DNA from: a virus | Length of the DNA: 29,549 nt | Reading direction: 5' to 3' (one strand) | Virus record (IMG/VR): IMGVR_UViG_3300034051_000038 | Location: 1-29,549 of that record | Notes under the pieces: model-generated | What the model was told of the DNA's origin: nothing | The model's input: the letters and a program-made list of their open reading frames with translations, nothing else | Databases searched by the model: none | Program-made: the position numbers and the translations under genes | Part shown: positions 1 to 6,316 of the stretch, piece by piece | Position numbering within the stretch: position 1 is the first letter of the stretch | Layout: the number at the start of each line of letters is the position of its first letter

Positions 1-222
1 GCATTTGATTGTGTTTAGTAGGTAACTTTTTACCGTGTTTTCGTCGTTTATTTCTTTGTCTATTGTCAAGACGTGAAGATATGCGTTATTTATAACCGTG
101 TCGGCGTTTAACATCGAAAGATTAATGTTCTTTTTTTTGTTATAAGCCTTTAAGAAGTGGTTAGTATATTTCCTAACCTCGTCGTAATGCTCGCTTATGT
201 ATTTATCTAGCGTTTTCTTCAT
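1..222 (-). CDS. Sigma-like HTH regulator, N-terminal part (allele A, cut by window edge)
   Basis: The first 74 codons of the same gene that is complete at 28912-29472. ATG is at 220-222 and the frame stays open to base 1. The peptide begins MKKTLDKYISEHYDEV and differs from the complete copy at three residues (K3 for A3, I for V, I for T). In the circular reading this is not a second gene but the other end of the same locus, seen as a variant allele. The start overlaps the end of the upstream 68-residue gene by 20 nt, as in the other copy. Confidence 0.8.
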   Translation of the reverse strand, partial: MKKTLDKYISEHYDEVRKYTNHFLKAYNKKKNINLSMLNADTVINNAYLHVLTIDKEINDENTVKSYLLNTIKC

Positions 223-299
223 ACCAAGTTTGAAAATTAGCAAACCATTTTTTCCTTTTGTCTGGATGGCAGAAACATTCATTGTCACGCACGCCAGTT
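1..299. repeat. Terminal direct repeat, left copy
   Basis: Ungapped match to 29251-29549 (offset 29250). I count 16 mismatches in 299 positions, 13 of them between 205 and 243. The repeat begins at base 1, and its partner ends at the last base of the window, which is what an assembly overlap of a circular or circularly permuted genome looks like. The mismatches show that the two ends come from two alleles and are not a simple exact overlap. Confidence 0.9.
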
Positions 300-409
300 T
301 CTTTGACTTTGATTGCTTGTAATTTGCGTAGGTGCATCTTTGACAAGCGTTCGGGGTTTATTTCCGCTAAAAGTTTGTTTATTTCTAGTAATCCAGCCTC
401 TGTAAGCAT
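203..409 (-). CDS. Small conserved phage protein of unknown function
   Basis: 68 residues with a basic N-terminal half (helical, Leu/Lys rich) and a C-terminal block NECFCHPDKRKKW followed by an aromatic tail. The C-F-C-H cluster could bind a metal, but no known fold is recognised. It overlaps the preceding membrane-protein gene by 25 nt and the sigma-like gene by 20 nt, so the three are probably translated together. Its last codons differ strongly from the partial copy at 29456-29549 (F/Y, N/Q, Q/I, T/E, E/S, and one extra Arg before the stop) while the conserved block is identical. A structural or regulatory partner of the sigma-like protein is a guess from position only. Confidence 0.75.
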   Translation of the reverse strand: MLTEAGLLEINKLLAEINPERLSKMHLRKLQAIKVKETGVRDNECFCHPDKRKKWFANFQTWYEENAR

Positions 410-636
410 AAGTCAAGTATATAAGAACACAAACTAACTACGCAAGCCGTAAAGAAACTACCAGAAATAGCCAAAGTAAGCCAGAACCCTACGCATTTAG
501 GACAGCCTAAAGCTGAATGTAATGTAATTGTAAGGCTATTAATAGGCAATAGACTGAAAATGTAGTCAAAAGTCATTTGTAAAGGCTCGAACTTAACGAC
601 CCACCACGTAAAAGCTATGTAAAAAATGTATTCCAT
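385..636 (-). CDS. Small membrane protein with a GCPKC motif
   Basis: 83 residues, with an aromatic/hydrophobic N-terminal segment (about residues 3-15) and a clear transmembrane segment after the CPKC motif (about residues 50-72). The pair C-P-K-C followed by a helix suggests a metal site or redox pair at the membrane face. I do not recognise a named family. It is the first gene after the promoter-like box at 653-660 and the terminator at 702-727, so it probably opens the late transcript. The lysis genes lie elsewhere, so a holin role is possible but unsupported. Confidence 0.7.
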   Translation of the reverse strand: MEYIFYIAFTWWVVKFEPLQMTFDYIFSLLPINSLTITLHSALGCPKCVGFWLTLAISGSFFTACVVSLCSYILDLCLQRLDY

Positions 637-652
637 GTGATTAATTTTTAAT

Positions 653-660
653 CAAACTTA
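653..660 (-). promoter_or_regulatory. Candidate late promoter, -7 box TAAGTTTG
   Basis: The minus strand reads TAAGTTTG, a full match to the Bacteroidota -7 consensus TAnnTTTG, 17 nt upstream of the ATG at 636 and just downstream of the terminator at 702-727. No TTG stands at the usual distance; the nearest upstream sequence is T-rich with TTTACA. It is therefore either weak or dependent on a phage factor. Confidence 0.5.
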
Positions 661-701
661 CGATTATAATCTAATCATGTAAAAAAAAAGTTTTCAACAA
701 T

Positions 702-727
702 AAAAAAGCCAGCGGTTAAACTGGCTT
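702..727 (-). terminator. Rho-independent terminator ending the early operon
   Basis: On the minus strand AAGCCAG pairs with CTGGCTT around an 8-nt loop and is followed directly by a run of T (plus-strand A at 702-707). It starts five bases after the stop of the HTH gene at 732-932, so it ends the early transcript. Confidence 0.85.
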
Positions 728-731
728 CTAT

Positions 732-932
732 TTACATTCTTTCCCTTAATAGGAATTCGTCTAGCTTTATAGCTGTGTTTAGGCTTATGTCCTTTCCTTG
801 TAGAAACTTGTCAATCTGGTATTGGTGAAATTTACCAGTCCGTGTTTTGATGTCTGTTACTATTTGGTTTCTTGTTTTAGTCCTTAACACTTCTTTTAGC
901 TTGTTTCGTAGTTCGGTGTCGTTTACGTACAT
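732..932 (-). CDS. Small HTH protein, possible repressor or antirepressor
   Basis: 66 residues. Residues about 20-62 look like a compact helix-turn-helix of the XRE/Cro sort: a helix with TRNQIVTDI, a turn with TGKF, a recognition-like helix YQIDKFLQGK, then ISLNTAIKLDEFLL, which matches the usual 'G..is..t..kl..fl' ending of that fold. It is the last gene before the early terminator and abuts the SSB-like gene with a one-base gap. A DNA-binding regulator of the phage switch is inferred; no operator could be assigned. Confidence 0.6.
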   Translation of the reverse strand: MYVNDTELRNKLKEVLRTKTRNQIVTDIKTRTGKFHQYQIDKFLQGKDISLNTAIKLDEFLLRERM

Positions 933-933
933 A

Positions 934-1167
934 TTAGAACGGGAAATCGTCGTTATCTACTTTGCTAATTGGTTCGCTTTGCATTGGTGCTACATAAGGC
1001 TCGCTAAATGAAGCGGACATAAAAGAACCCGCTTTACCTTGTTTAACCCATAACGCTACTTCCATCTCTTTGCCGTTTACGTTTACTTTACCTCGATAGT
1101 CTGGGTGTGTGTCTTTCGTCTTTTTGTCGTTCTTAAAGATTGCACCCGAATTTAACTTGTTTTCCAT
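934..1167 (-). CDS. Putative single-stranded DNA-binding protein with SSB-type tail
   Basis: 77 residues. The body (about 8-55) is a small beta-rich domain with HPDYRGKVNVNGKEMEVALWVKQ, of the kind seen in short phage OB-like proteins annotated as DUF736 or SSB-like. A flexible stretch then leads to the last residues DNDDFPF. That closely resembles the acidic DDxPF tip by which bacterial SSB recruits replication and repair partners. The neighbours (exonuclease, ERF protein, NinG) fit an ssDNA-binding role in recombination. The body is too short to be a canonical SSB, so the function is inferred mainly from the tail and context. Confidence 0.55.
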   Translation of the reverse strand: MENKLNSGAIFKNDKKTKDTHPDYRGKVNVNGKEMEVALWVKQGKAGSFMSASFSEPYVAPMQSEPISKVDNDDFPF

Positions 1168-1192
1168 TGTATATTTATTTAATTGTTTACGT

Positions 1193-1297
1193 TTAAAATG
1201 CTCCTTTGAATACCCACGCTGCTATTAATGTGCTTAATGTAATGAGTAAACCCATCGCAAAGAATAGTCCGATTATTGCTAGTGTTTTTTCTTTCAT
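1193..1297 (-). CDS. 34-residue single-helix membrane peptide
   Basis: A short reading frame from ATG at 1297 to TAA at 1193. It has a charged start (MKEK), about 25 hydrophobic residues containing IIGLFFAMGLLITL, and a KGAF end. It fills the only spacer between the SSB-like gene and the gene at 1304, where an open, strongly hydrophobic frame is unlikely to be chance. It lies six bases after the stop of the upstream gene. The function is unknown; small one-helix peptides in phage early operons often act on the host membrane. Confidence 0.6.
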   Translation of the reverse strand: MKEKTLAIIGLFFAMGLLITLSTLIAAWVFKGAF

Positions 1298-1303
1298 CCG
1301 TTT

Positions 1304-1531
1304 TTATTTAGGCATTGTTCTACTTAAATCCTTGCTTTTATACTCGTCTTTCAGTCGTTCCAAGTAAAGAACAAAGTCCATTGCTTCTTCTTGTGCGTGT
1401 GTAAGCCATTGTAAGGTGCTTAAATCGGTTCTTTCTAGCGTTGTGTTATACTTGTTTATTCCTACTTGCGAACGTTCAGCAAATCGGCTTAAAACACGTA
1501 TTACTATTTGGTCTTCTATTAGTTGGTTCAT
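1304..1531 (-). CDS. Small protein with MazG-like helix signature
   Basis: 75 residues, all helical. Residues 41-60 read QWLTHAQEEAMDFVLYLERL, which resembles the E-E-x-x-D helix of MazG/dUTPase-type all-alpha NTP pyrophosphohydrolases and of short phage homologues. Only one half of the metal site is visible, so catalysis cannot be claimed. The start overlaps the stop of the gene at 1528-1761 by four bases (ATGA), which indicates coupled translation. Confidence 0.5.
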   Translation of the reverse strand: MNQLIEDQIVIRVLSRFAERSQVGINKYNTTLERTDLSTLQWLTHAQEEAMDFVLYLERLKDEYKSKDLSRTMPK

Positions 1532-1761
1532 ATCTTTTGTATTTCTTTTTTTACTTCATCCCAAAATAAACCCTCGCATCTAAATTCCCTTTTTGCTTGT
1601 TTAGCTAAAGTTTCTACTTCTTGAACTATTTTATTTTCAAATTGTATACACTCATCTACTGCAATCAATGCGTGTTTAATTGCTATTTCTCTACTTGCAA
1701 AATATTGGAAATCTTTTTCCATTTTATCAACTAGTTCTATTGCTTTTTCTTTTGCGCTCAT
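1528..1761 (-). CDS. Hypothetical early protein
   Basis: 77 residues, charged and predicted helical (MSAKEKAIELVDKMEKDF...). It ends with a WDEVKKEIQK helix. No domain is recognised. It overlaps the exonuclease gene and the gene at 1304 by four bases each, in a chain of ATGA junctions, so it belongs to the recombination operon. The regular helix pattern would fit a small adaptor or inhibitor, but nothing in the sequence proves it. Confidence 0.65.
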   Translation of the reverse strand: MSAKEKAIELVDKMEKDFQYFASREIAIKHALIAVDECIQFENKIVQEVETLAKQAKREFRCEGLFWDEVKKEIQKI

Positions 1762-2438
1762 AGGAAATTAATTAAGGTGTTATAATAGTCACGGCATAAC
1801 TCTACGCGTTCTTTAATTGCTTCGATAACGGCTTCGTCTTTTTTTACTTCGAATACTTTAACGCGTCGGTTATCTGGTATGTGGTCGAAGTTATGTCGTT
1901 TTTGTACTTCGTCCCGTAGGTCTATGCTTTCCTCTAGTAGATTAGCGTTCCAATGTGCGCGCCTTACTTCGTCTTCTACCATTTCTTCGGGTGTATTTAC
2001 CAAACAATAGCACAAAAACGATTCGGTTTTACCCGTAAGTTCCATGTAACCTTGAAGCTGGTAGTAATAGTCTTTTGTAGGTATTTCAGTAGCAAAAAAC
2101 GGAAAGGTGGTAGCATCCCATGAACTCTTAACGTCTAGTAGAACGGTGTCCGTGTTTACGTCGGGTGTCCCAGTCATCCAGTCGTTAGTAAAATGGTCTT
2201 CGTTTTTCCAAGTAAAGCCTAAATCTAGAATGTCCGAAACTAATTTAATAGCGTCGTCTTCTACTAGTATTCCTTTATCTGTGTAACGGCTGTAAAATTG
2301 CTTTTTAATTCCGTACTTGTCTTGGATAACTTGTTCTTCTATGTATGTCTTTGCGGTTTGGCTTAATAACTCCCCCTTTGTTCGGGGGTTTGTCATTATC
2401 TTACCTATTGCAGAACATCTAATCTTAAAAGTATTCAT
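1758..2438 (-). CDS. YqaJ/lambda-Exo-like 5'-3' exonuclease
   Basis: 226 residues of the PD-(D/E)XK exonuclease fold. Visible catalytic set: E60 (GILVEDDA), D93 (TGTPDV), D102-V-K104 (LLDVKSS) and Q127 in YYYQLQGYMELTG, the glutamine motif typical of the viral YqaJ recombinase nucleases. Such enzymes resect double-strand ends and leave 3' single strands for the annealing protein. The partner ERF gene is directly upstream, with a four-base overlap, making a complete exonuclease plus annealase recombination pair. The length is normal for this family. Confidence 0.85.
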   Translation of the reverse strand: MNTFKIRCSAIGKIMTNPRTKGELLSQTAKTYIEEQVIQDKYGIKKQFYSRYTDKGILVEDDAIKLVSDILDLGFTWKNEDHFTNDWMTGTPDVNTDTVLLDVKSSWDATTFPFFATEIPTKDYYYQLQGYMELTGKTESFLCYCLVNTPEEMVEDEVRRAHWNANLLEESIDLRDEVQKRHNFDHIPDNRRVKVFEVKKDEAVIEAIKERVELCRDYYNTLINFL

Positions 2439-2944
2439 AGTGCGTTAATAAAATCGGTTTGACCTTCTGTTAAACTAAACTTTGATTCTAGTTCTTCGCG
2501 CGTGTATTTACCCGCTTGGATAGCTTCGATAGCGCTTTGAAAACGTTTAGCATCAATCGTAGGTAGTTTCTTTACTTGTTCTCCGCTTGCGTCCGTGTCC
2601 TTATCCGTAACAAGTCCTAACATTGAACTGATAGCGTAACGTCTAACGTAAGTAATAGCAGACCCCATAACTTGAAAGTCGTTCATTCCTTTTAATGCTA
2701 CGTTTTGTGGTATTGCCGTAGTGCTTGTTAATTGCTCGCCACTTTCTACGTGAAATAAACACGTAACTAAATTCGTGTCGTTAATCAACTGGGTAAAGCC
2801 TAGTCCGTGTTTTTTTAGTAACGGATTAATAACGCTAAATATTTTAGGTAAGTCCGAGTAGGAATAGCCGTAACCTTGCGTAGCTTTGTGAATTACTGGT
2901 ACTTCTTGTTGGAATGTGGCCAACGCTTTAAATAGATTTTTCAT
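2435..2944 (-). CDS. erf: ERF-family single-strand annealing protein
   Basis: 169 residues. The N-terminal core carries two ERF hallmarks: YSYSDLPKIFSVINPLLKKH (about residues 27-46) and GSAITYVRRYAISSMLGL (about 94-111). The basic, variable C-terminal region (120-169) is predicted helical. ERF proteins anneal complementary strands during recombination and circularisation of phage DNA. Here the gene precedes the exonuclease. The 56-bp spacer upstream holds a weak TATCTTTA box, so the gene pair may also have its own promoter. Confidence 0.9.
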   Translation of the reverse strand: MKNLFKALATFQQEVPVIHKATQGYGYSYSDLPKIFSVINPLLKKHGLGFTQLINDTNLVTCLFHVESGEQLTSTTAIPQNVALKGMNDFQVMGSAITYVRRYAISSMLGLVTDKDTDASGEQVKKLPTIDAKRFQSAIEAIQAGKYTREELESKFSLTEGQTDFINAL

Positions 2945-3000
2945 AATAAATTAGTTTTGTTTGTGTAAAGATAGTTTATATTTCTATATAACCATAATTT

Positions 3001-3483
3001 TTAGTTAAATTTTTTCAAATTTTTTATTTTAGTGGTATACGTGTCACTTTTAAACGTCCATTCACCCCAGTCAATATCGCCTTTTTTCTTTAGTTCCGCT
3101 ATTTTGTAGAACTCGTCTTTTTCTAGGTAGCCTATTACGTAGCCGTAAGTCATGTCTAACGACACGTAACACCAAAGATAGTAGTCTGTTTGCTGTGTGT
3201 GATTAAACGCGCTTATATTAGCGTTATAATCGTCTTTTGGTTCATGGTTTGATTTGATTGTTTTAACGTCTATTTTTTTTCCGTTGCTAATTAAATCGTA
3301 ATTGTAGTCGCCTTCGTATTTAACTTCGTTATCTCTAGACCTTAATAGTTCCATAGCTATAACTTCGCCTATTGCTCCGTGTAACTGACTTTCGCCTTTG
3401 CTAATCGAATTCTTTAAGTTCTTAAAGTTGTATAGGTCTTTTGCTTCTTCGATTTGTTCGGGGGTTATGTATATTTTTTTCAT
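3001..3483 (-). CDS. PD-(D/E)XK nuclease-like protein
   Basis: 160 residues. GAIGEVIA gives E40; YDLISNGKKIDVKT gives D63 and D72-V-K74, the minimal E...D...DxK arrangement of a restriction-endonuclease-like fold. The rest has an aromatic beta-sheet pattern (DYYLWCYVSLDM). Possible roles are an extra recombination nuclease, a mismatch- or restriction-type enzyme, or a host-DNA nuclease. It overlaps NinG by four bases, and the methyltransferase lies one gene further upstream. The fold assignment is from motifs; the substrate is unknown. Confidence 0.7.
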   Translation of the reverse strand: MKKIYITPEQIEEAKDLYNFKNLKNSISKGESQLHGAIGEVIAMELLRSRDNEVKYEGDYNYDLISNGKKIDVKTIKSNHEPKDDYNANISAFNHTQQTDYYLWCYVSLDMTYGYVIGYLEKDEFYKIAELKKKGDIDWGEWTFKSDTYTTKIKNLKKFN

Positions 3484-3995
3484 TGTAGCTGTCTTACTTT
3501 GGTTTTATAGGTTTGTATTATTTCTTTTAGTTCTTCAATAGTCCATTTTTTGGTAACGTGCGCCCGTTCTTGTAGTTCAAGTAGCTTTTGCGCCCCGATT
3601 CTCTTTTGTATTCCTATTTGGTAGTTAAGAAGGTTGCCACTTAAGAACGTGTTACACGCTTCGCATTGAAGGTGAACGTTGTCTTCGTCGAATCGAATGT
3701 TTGAATGACCACCACTAGAATAGTAATGTCCCGCGTTTTTTTTCTTTGGCGGTAAACCGCATGAAATGCACGGTAAACCAGAGTCCCGAAGCCTTACGTA
3801 TTTGTTAAAGATTGTTTGGGTTTCTTTTAACCAGTCTTGTAATGTTTTTAGGTCTGTTTTCATTCGTGTTTTGGTTTCTTTCCATTGTTTTACTTTAACT
3901 TCTTCGACAAAGGCTTTAATACACTCGTCTTTTAAACAAAACTTGTGATTGAAACGGATAGGTTCGAACTTGTCTTTACAATTTTTACATCTCAT
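3480..3995 (-). CDS. ninG: NinG-type recombination protein
   Basis: 171 residues from ATG at 3995. A TTG six bases upstream also extends the frame, but the ATG gives MRCKNCKDKF and sits eight bases after the methyltransferase stop. An N-terminal zinc knuckle (C3, C6, C20, C25) is followed by a helical linker and the NinG core: C76/C79 (LPCISCG), AGHYYSSGGHSNIRF, and C111/C114 (HLQCEACN). Lambda NinG (Rap) is a structure-specific, Holliday-junction-acting endonuclease in recombination. Here it stands with the exonuclease and annealase genes, as expected. Confidence 0.9.
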   Translation of the reverse strand: MRCKNCKDKFEPIRFNHKFCLKDECIKAFVEEVKVKQWKETKTRMKTDLKTLQDWLKETQTIFNKYVRLRDSGLPCISCGLPPKKKNAGHYYSSGGHSNIRFDEDNVHLQCEACNTFLSGNLLNYQIGIQKRIGAQKLLELQERAHVTKKWTIEELKEIIQTYKTKVRQLQ

Positions 3996-4638
3996 AGTCA
4001 AAAATTGAGGTTTGATTTGTGTTAGATTTTTTAAAAATATTTAATGCGGTTTCAAAAATTGTTTTTCCAGCTTCGTAGTCAACTAAATTTCTAGCCATTT
4101 TATTTACTGGTTGTTCTCCTTTATATTTTTTAAAGTCATAGTCGTGAAATTCAGACAATTTATTTACTAAATCTTTAGTCCTAGATAAGTCTGGATTTTT
4201 ACGTTCGTTAATATCATTTGGTAAAATAAAATTAGTCCAGTACAAATGTCTTCCGCGTTGTTGAGCTGCAATTAATGGAGTATAAAACGGGATAACATTC
4301 TCAACACAATATCTACCCTCAAAAAAATTATCTAAAAAAATTATTTCTTGGTACAATTTCATGTCTGGATACTGCATTTTTCTAATCGTCTTCATAGAAG
4401 TTTGAAATCTACTATGTGTTGGGCAAGGTGGTGAACTCCAAATAAAATCAAACTCTTTATAGTGGTCTAATAAATATTGGTGTGCATCTGCAATTATTAC
4501 CGTATCATTTGGAAATCTCTCTTGATAAAGTCTTGCAGCTTCTGGGTCTAATTCTACTGCGGTTACTTCTATTTCTGCTACTTCATCCCACTTGTAACGG
4601 TTACCACCTAAACAAGCATATAAATTTAATACTTTCAT
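3985..4638 (-). CDS. C5-cytosine DNA methyltransferase, short phage type
   Basis: 217 residues. Motif I is LYACLGGNR (residues 6-13) for AdoMet binding; motif IV is SSPPCPTHS with catalytic C72 (PCP instead of PCQ); motif VI is VENV (112-115); motif VIII is QQRGRHLYW (126-134). The protein lacks the long target-recognition region and is clearly shorter than bacterial enzymes (about 300-400 residues), as many phage orphan methyltransferases are. Its probable role is protection of phage DNA from host restriction. No cognate endonuclease is adjacent, although a PD-(D/E)XK gene lies two genes downstream. The start overlaps the stop of the upstream gene (TGATG). Confidence 0.85.
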   Translation of the reverse strand: MKVLNLYACLGGNRYKWDEVAEIEVTAVELDPEAARLYQERFPNDTVIIADAHQYLLDHYKEFDFIWSSPPCPTHSRFQTSMKTIRKMQYPDMKLYQEIIFLDNFFEGRYCVENVIPFYTPLIAAQQRGRHLYWTNFILPNDINERKNPDLSRTKDLVNKLSEFHDYDFKKYKGEQPVNKMARNLVDYEAGKTIFETALNIFKKSNTNQTSIFDYEM

Positions 4639-4895
4639 CAGTCGAATTTTATAGTGTCTTTAATCCAGTTTCTAAACTCTAGCTGTAAATCTATTTGCTG
4701 TTTAAATATTTCTTCGCTATTTCCGTCTTCTATTCTTAAAAGTCGGTTATCTACTTTGCGTATTTCGTCTACAAGTATGTTAGCTTTACGCTTTAAGTCT
4801 TGTTTGAATACGAACTGGTCGTTAAGGTCTTCGATGAAGTCGGCTAATACGGGCAATACCACCGATAAGGCTACTAGTTTGTGCTGTTTAGTCAT
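4638..4895 (-). CDS. Hypothetical helical protein
   Basis: 85 residues, almost entirely helical. A hydrophobic N-terminal helix (LVALSVVLPVLADFIEDL) could be a membrane anchor or a buried helix, followed by a charged stretch KANILVDEIRKVDNRLLRIEDG. No known domain is recognised. It is coupled to the methyltransferase by an overlapping stop/start and to the gene at 4888 by an eight-base overlap. Confidence 0.65.
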   Translation of the reverse strand: MTKQHKLVALSVVLPVLADFIEDLNDQFVFKQDLKRKANILVDEIRKVDNRLLRIEDGNSEEIFKQQIDLQLEFRNWIKDTIKFD

Positions 4896-5073
4896 TAGTT
4901 TCGTCTTTTAAATTGTATATAAATTGTAATATCCCTCTAAATGTCCACGAAGCTAATACGTTATTTTCGTAAGTAGTCGTTATTATTTCGTCCCAGATAG
5001 GTAATTCTTTTTTATTTTCTATTTTGTCTTGAAGGTAATTGTATAAAATATCCCTTGCCAATTCTTTATTCAT
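4888..5073 (-). CDS. Hypothetical early protein
   Basis: 61 residues; acidic/basic helix in the first half, then WDEIITTTYENN and a short hydrophobic C-terminal part (WTFRGILQFIYNL). No family is recognised. It sits in a chain of overlapping small genes between the helicase and methyltransferase genes, with a four-base overlap on its 5' side. Confidence 0.6.
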   Translation of the reverse strand: MNKELARDILYNYLQDKIENKKELPIWDEIITTTYENNVLASWTFRGILQFIYNLKDETND

Positions 5074-5366
5074 AAGTCTAAGTTTTTAAATTTGTTTTCG
5101 TTTTCTAAATCGTTAATCTTTTCTTTTAGGTGTCCGTTTATTTTTAGCGCGTAGTTCATTTCACGTCCTATCATGCGCATTTCCATTTCTAGGTTGTTAA
5201 TAGTCTTTTCTATTTCCGTTAAATCGTTTTCTACGTCGTTTGCGCCTTTTATAAATGCTGTGGCGTTTGGCTTCTTTGCTTCTAGGTCTTCTCTAGTTAG
5301 TCTTATCCGTGTTTTAATACTTTGTAGTTTGCTTTTTACTAGTAAAAGCTGTAATGCTATGTCCAT
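5070..5366 (-). CDS. Small coiled-coil protein
   Basis: 98 residues with heptad-like spacing of Leu/Ile/Met in three blocks (about 5-30, 45-72, 75-92) and many Glu/Lys/Arg, so a coiled coil is likely. There is no catalytic motif. It overlaps the helicase gene by ten bases. Its position directly after the helicase would suit a helicase loader or accessory subunit, but that is inference only. Confidence 0.65.
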   Translation of the reverse strand: MDIALQLLLVKSKLQSIKTRIRLTREDLEAKKPNATAFIKGANDVENDLTEIEKTINNLEMEMRMIGREMNYALKINGHLKEKINDLENENKFKNLDL

Positions 5367-6316
5367 TCTATATTTTTTAATTTGTTGCCTAAATTCGTTA
5401 AGGTTTTTACTTCTTCTTTAATTGGTGCGCCGTAAATCTTTTCGTAAACATTCGGTGCTTTGGTAATTTGTTCAAAGTAACTTAATCTTTCTTTATCGAA
5501 CCATATTTCAATTTTACCTATGTTTCCATTTGAACGTGGCTTAATCTTATTAAAGTAAATTTCAGCTAGGTTAAACGTTGGGTCTTCACGGTGTACCGTT
5601 ATCATGCACTTGCCAGAATTAAACCATTCAGAACCTCCTTTTAAATCATATGGACTAGGTGGGTTACGTTTACCGTTTTCCTTTTCCGTTAGTTTCGGGT
5701 GAATTATAGTATGTAAATGTAAGCCGTTGTCTTCTGCTATTTGGTTTCTATATGGTAAAACGTATTCTAAGTATTGAGCATAACCGCCATATTCGTTATA
5801 AGGGTGGTTTAAATCCTTCCAGCTGTCAATAGAAGCCGTATGTAGTTCGCCTTTCTTTTGTATTTCTACTGCCATATCCCAAAATTGAATAGGTGTTAAC
5901 TTTGCTTTTATATCCGCACGGGTCAAAACTTTAAAATGATTGATAACCCAGTCAATAGCTTGTGTAATTTCACTATCCTTAATTACGTTTCGGTCTTCTG
6001 GATTAAAACTTTTTCCAGTCTTTTTATGTATTAAGTCAGCTATTATTTCTACGTTACTTCCTACATCTGGAAAATATACTAAATGCTTCCATCCGTAAAA
6101 CTTTGAAGTGTTCATCAAACATTCCATTAATACTTGTGTTTTACCACTCATAGGGAAACCCGTCCAATCTGTGCAATTACCTAAAGACATAGAGTAATGT
6201 TCGTGAAGGCTTTTAAATCCTAAATACTTTCCTTTTTGGTTATAGTTATCTCGGTGTTTAAATAAGTCCGTTATTACGTCGCCAGCTTCTGTTATTTTAA
6301 ATCCGTTTAACTCCAT
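5357..6316 (-). CDS. DnaB-like replicative helicase (RecA-fold ATPase)
   Basis: 319 residues with only the C-terminal, motor half of a DnaB-type helicase. Walker A is GFPMSGKT (53-60), the Walker B-like strand HTASIDSW has D164, the sensor-like LHTIIHPK is at 201-208, and the late motif DLKGGSEWFNSG...MITVHRED (224-245) matches the DnaB 'DLKGSSE...HR' region with its arginine-finger neighbourhood. The N-terminal primase-interacting domain is missing, as in many phage versions. It overlaps the initiator gene by ten bases; together they form the replication pair, comparable to lambda O and P in layout. Confidence 0.85.
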   Translation of the reverse strand: MELNGFKITEAGDVITDLFKHRDNYNQKGKYLGFKSLHEHYSMSLGNCTDWTGFPMSGKTQVLMECLMNTSKFYGWKHLVYFPDVGSNVEIIADLIHKKTGKSFNPEDRNVIKDSEITQAIDWVINHFKVLTRADIKAKLTPIQFWDMAVEIQKKGELHTASIDSWKDLNHPYNEYGGYAQYLEYVLPYRNQIAEDNGLHLHTIIHPKLTEKENGKRNPPSPYDLKGGSEWFNSGKCMITVHREDPTFNLAEIYFNKIKPRSNGNIGKIEIWFDKERLSYFEQITKAPNVYEKIYGAPIKEEVKTLTNLGNKLKNIEWT

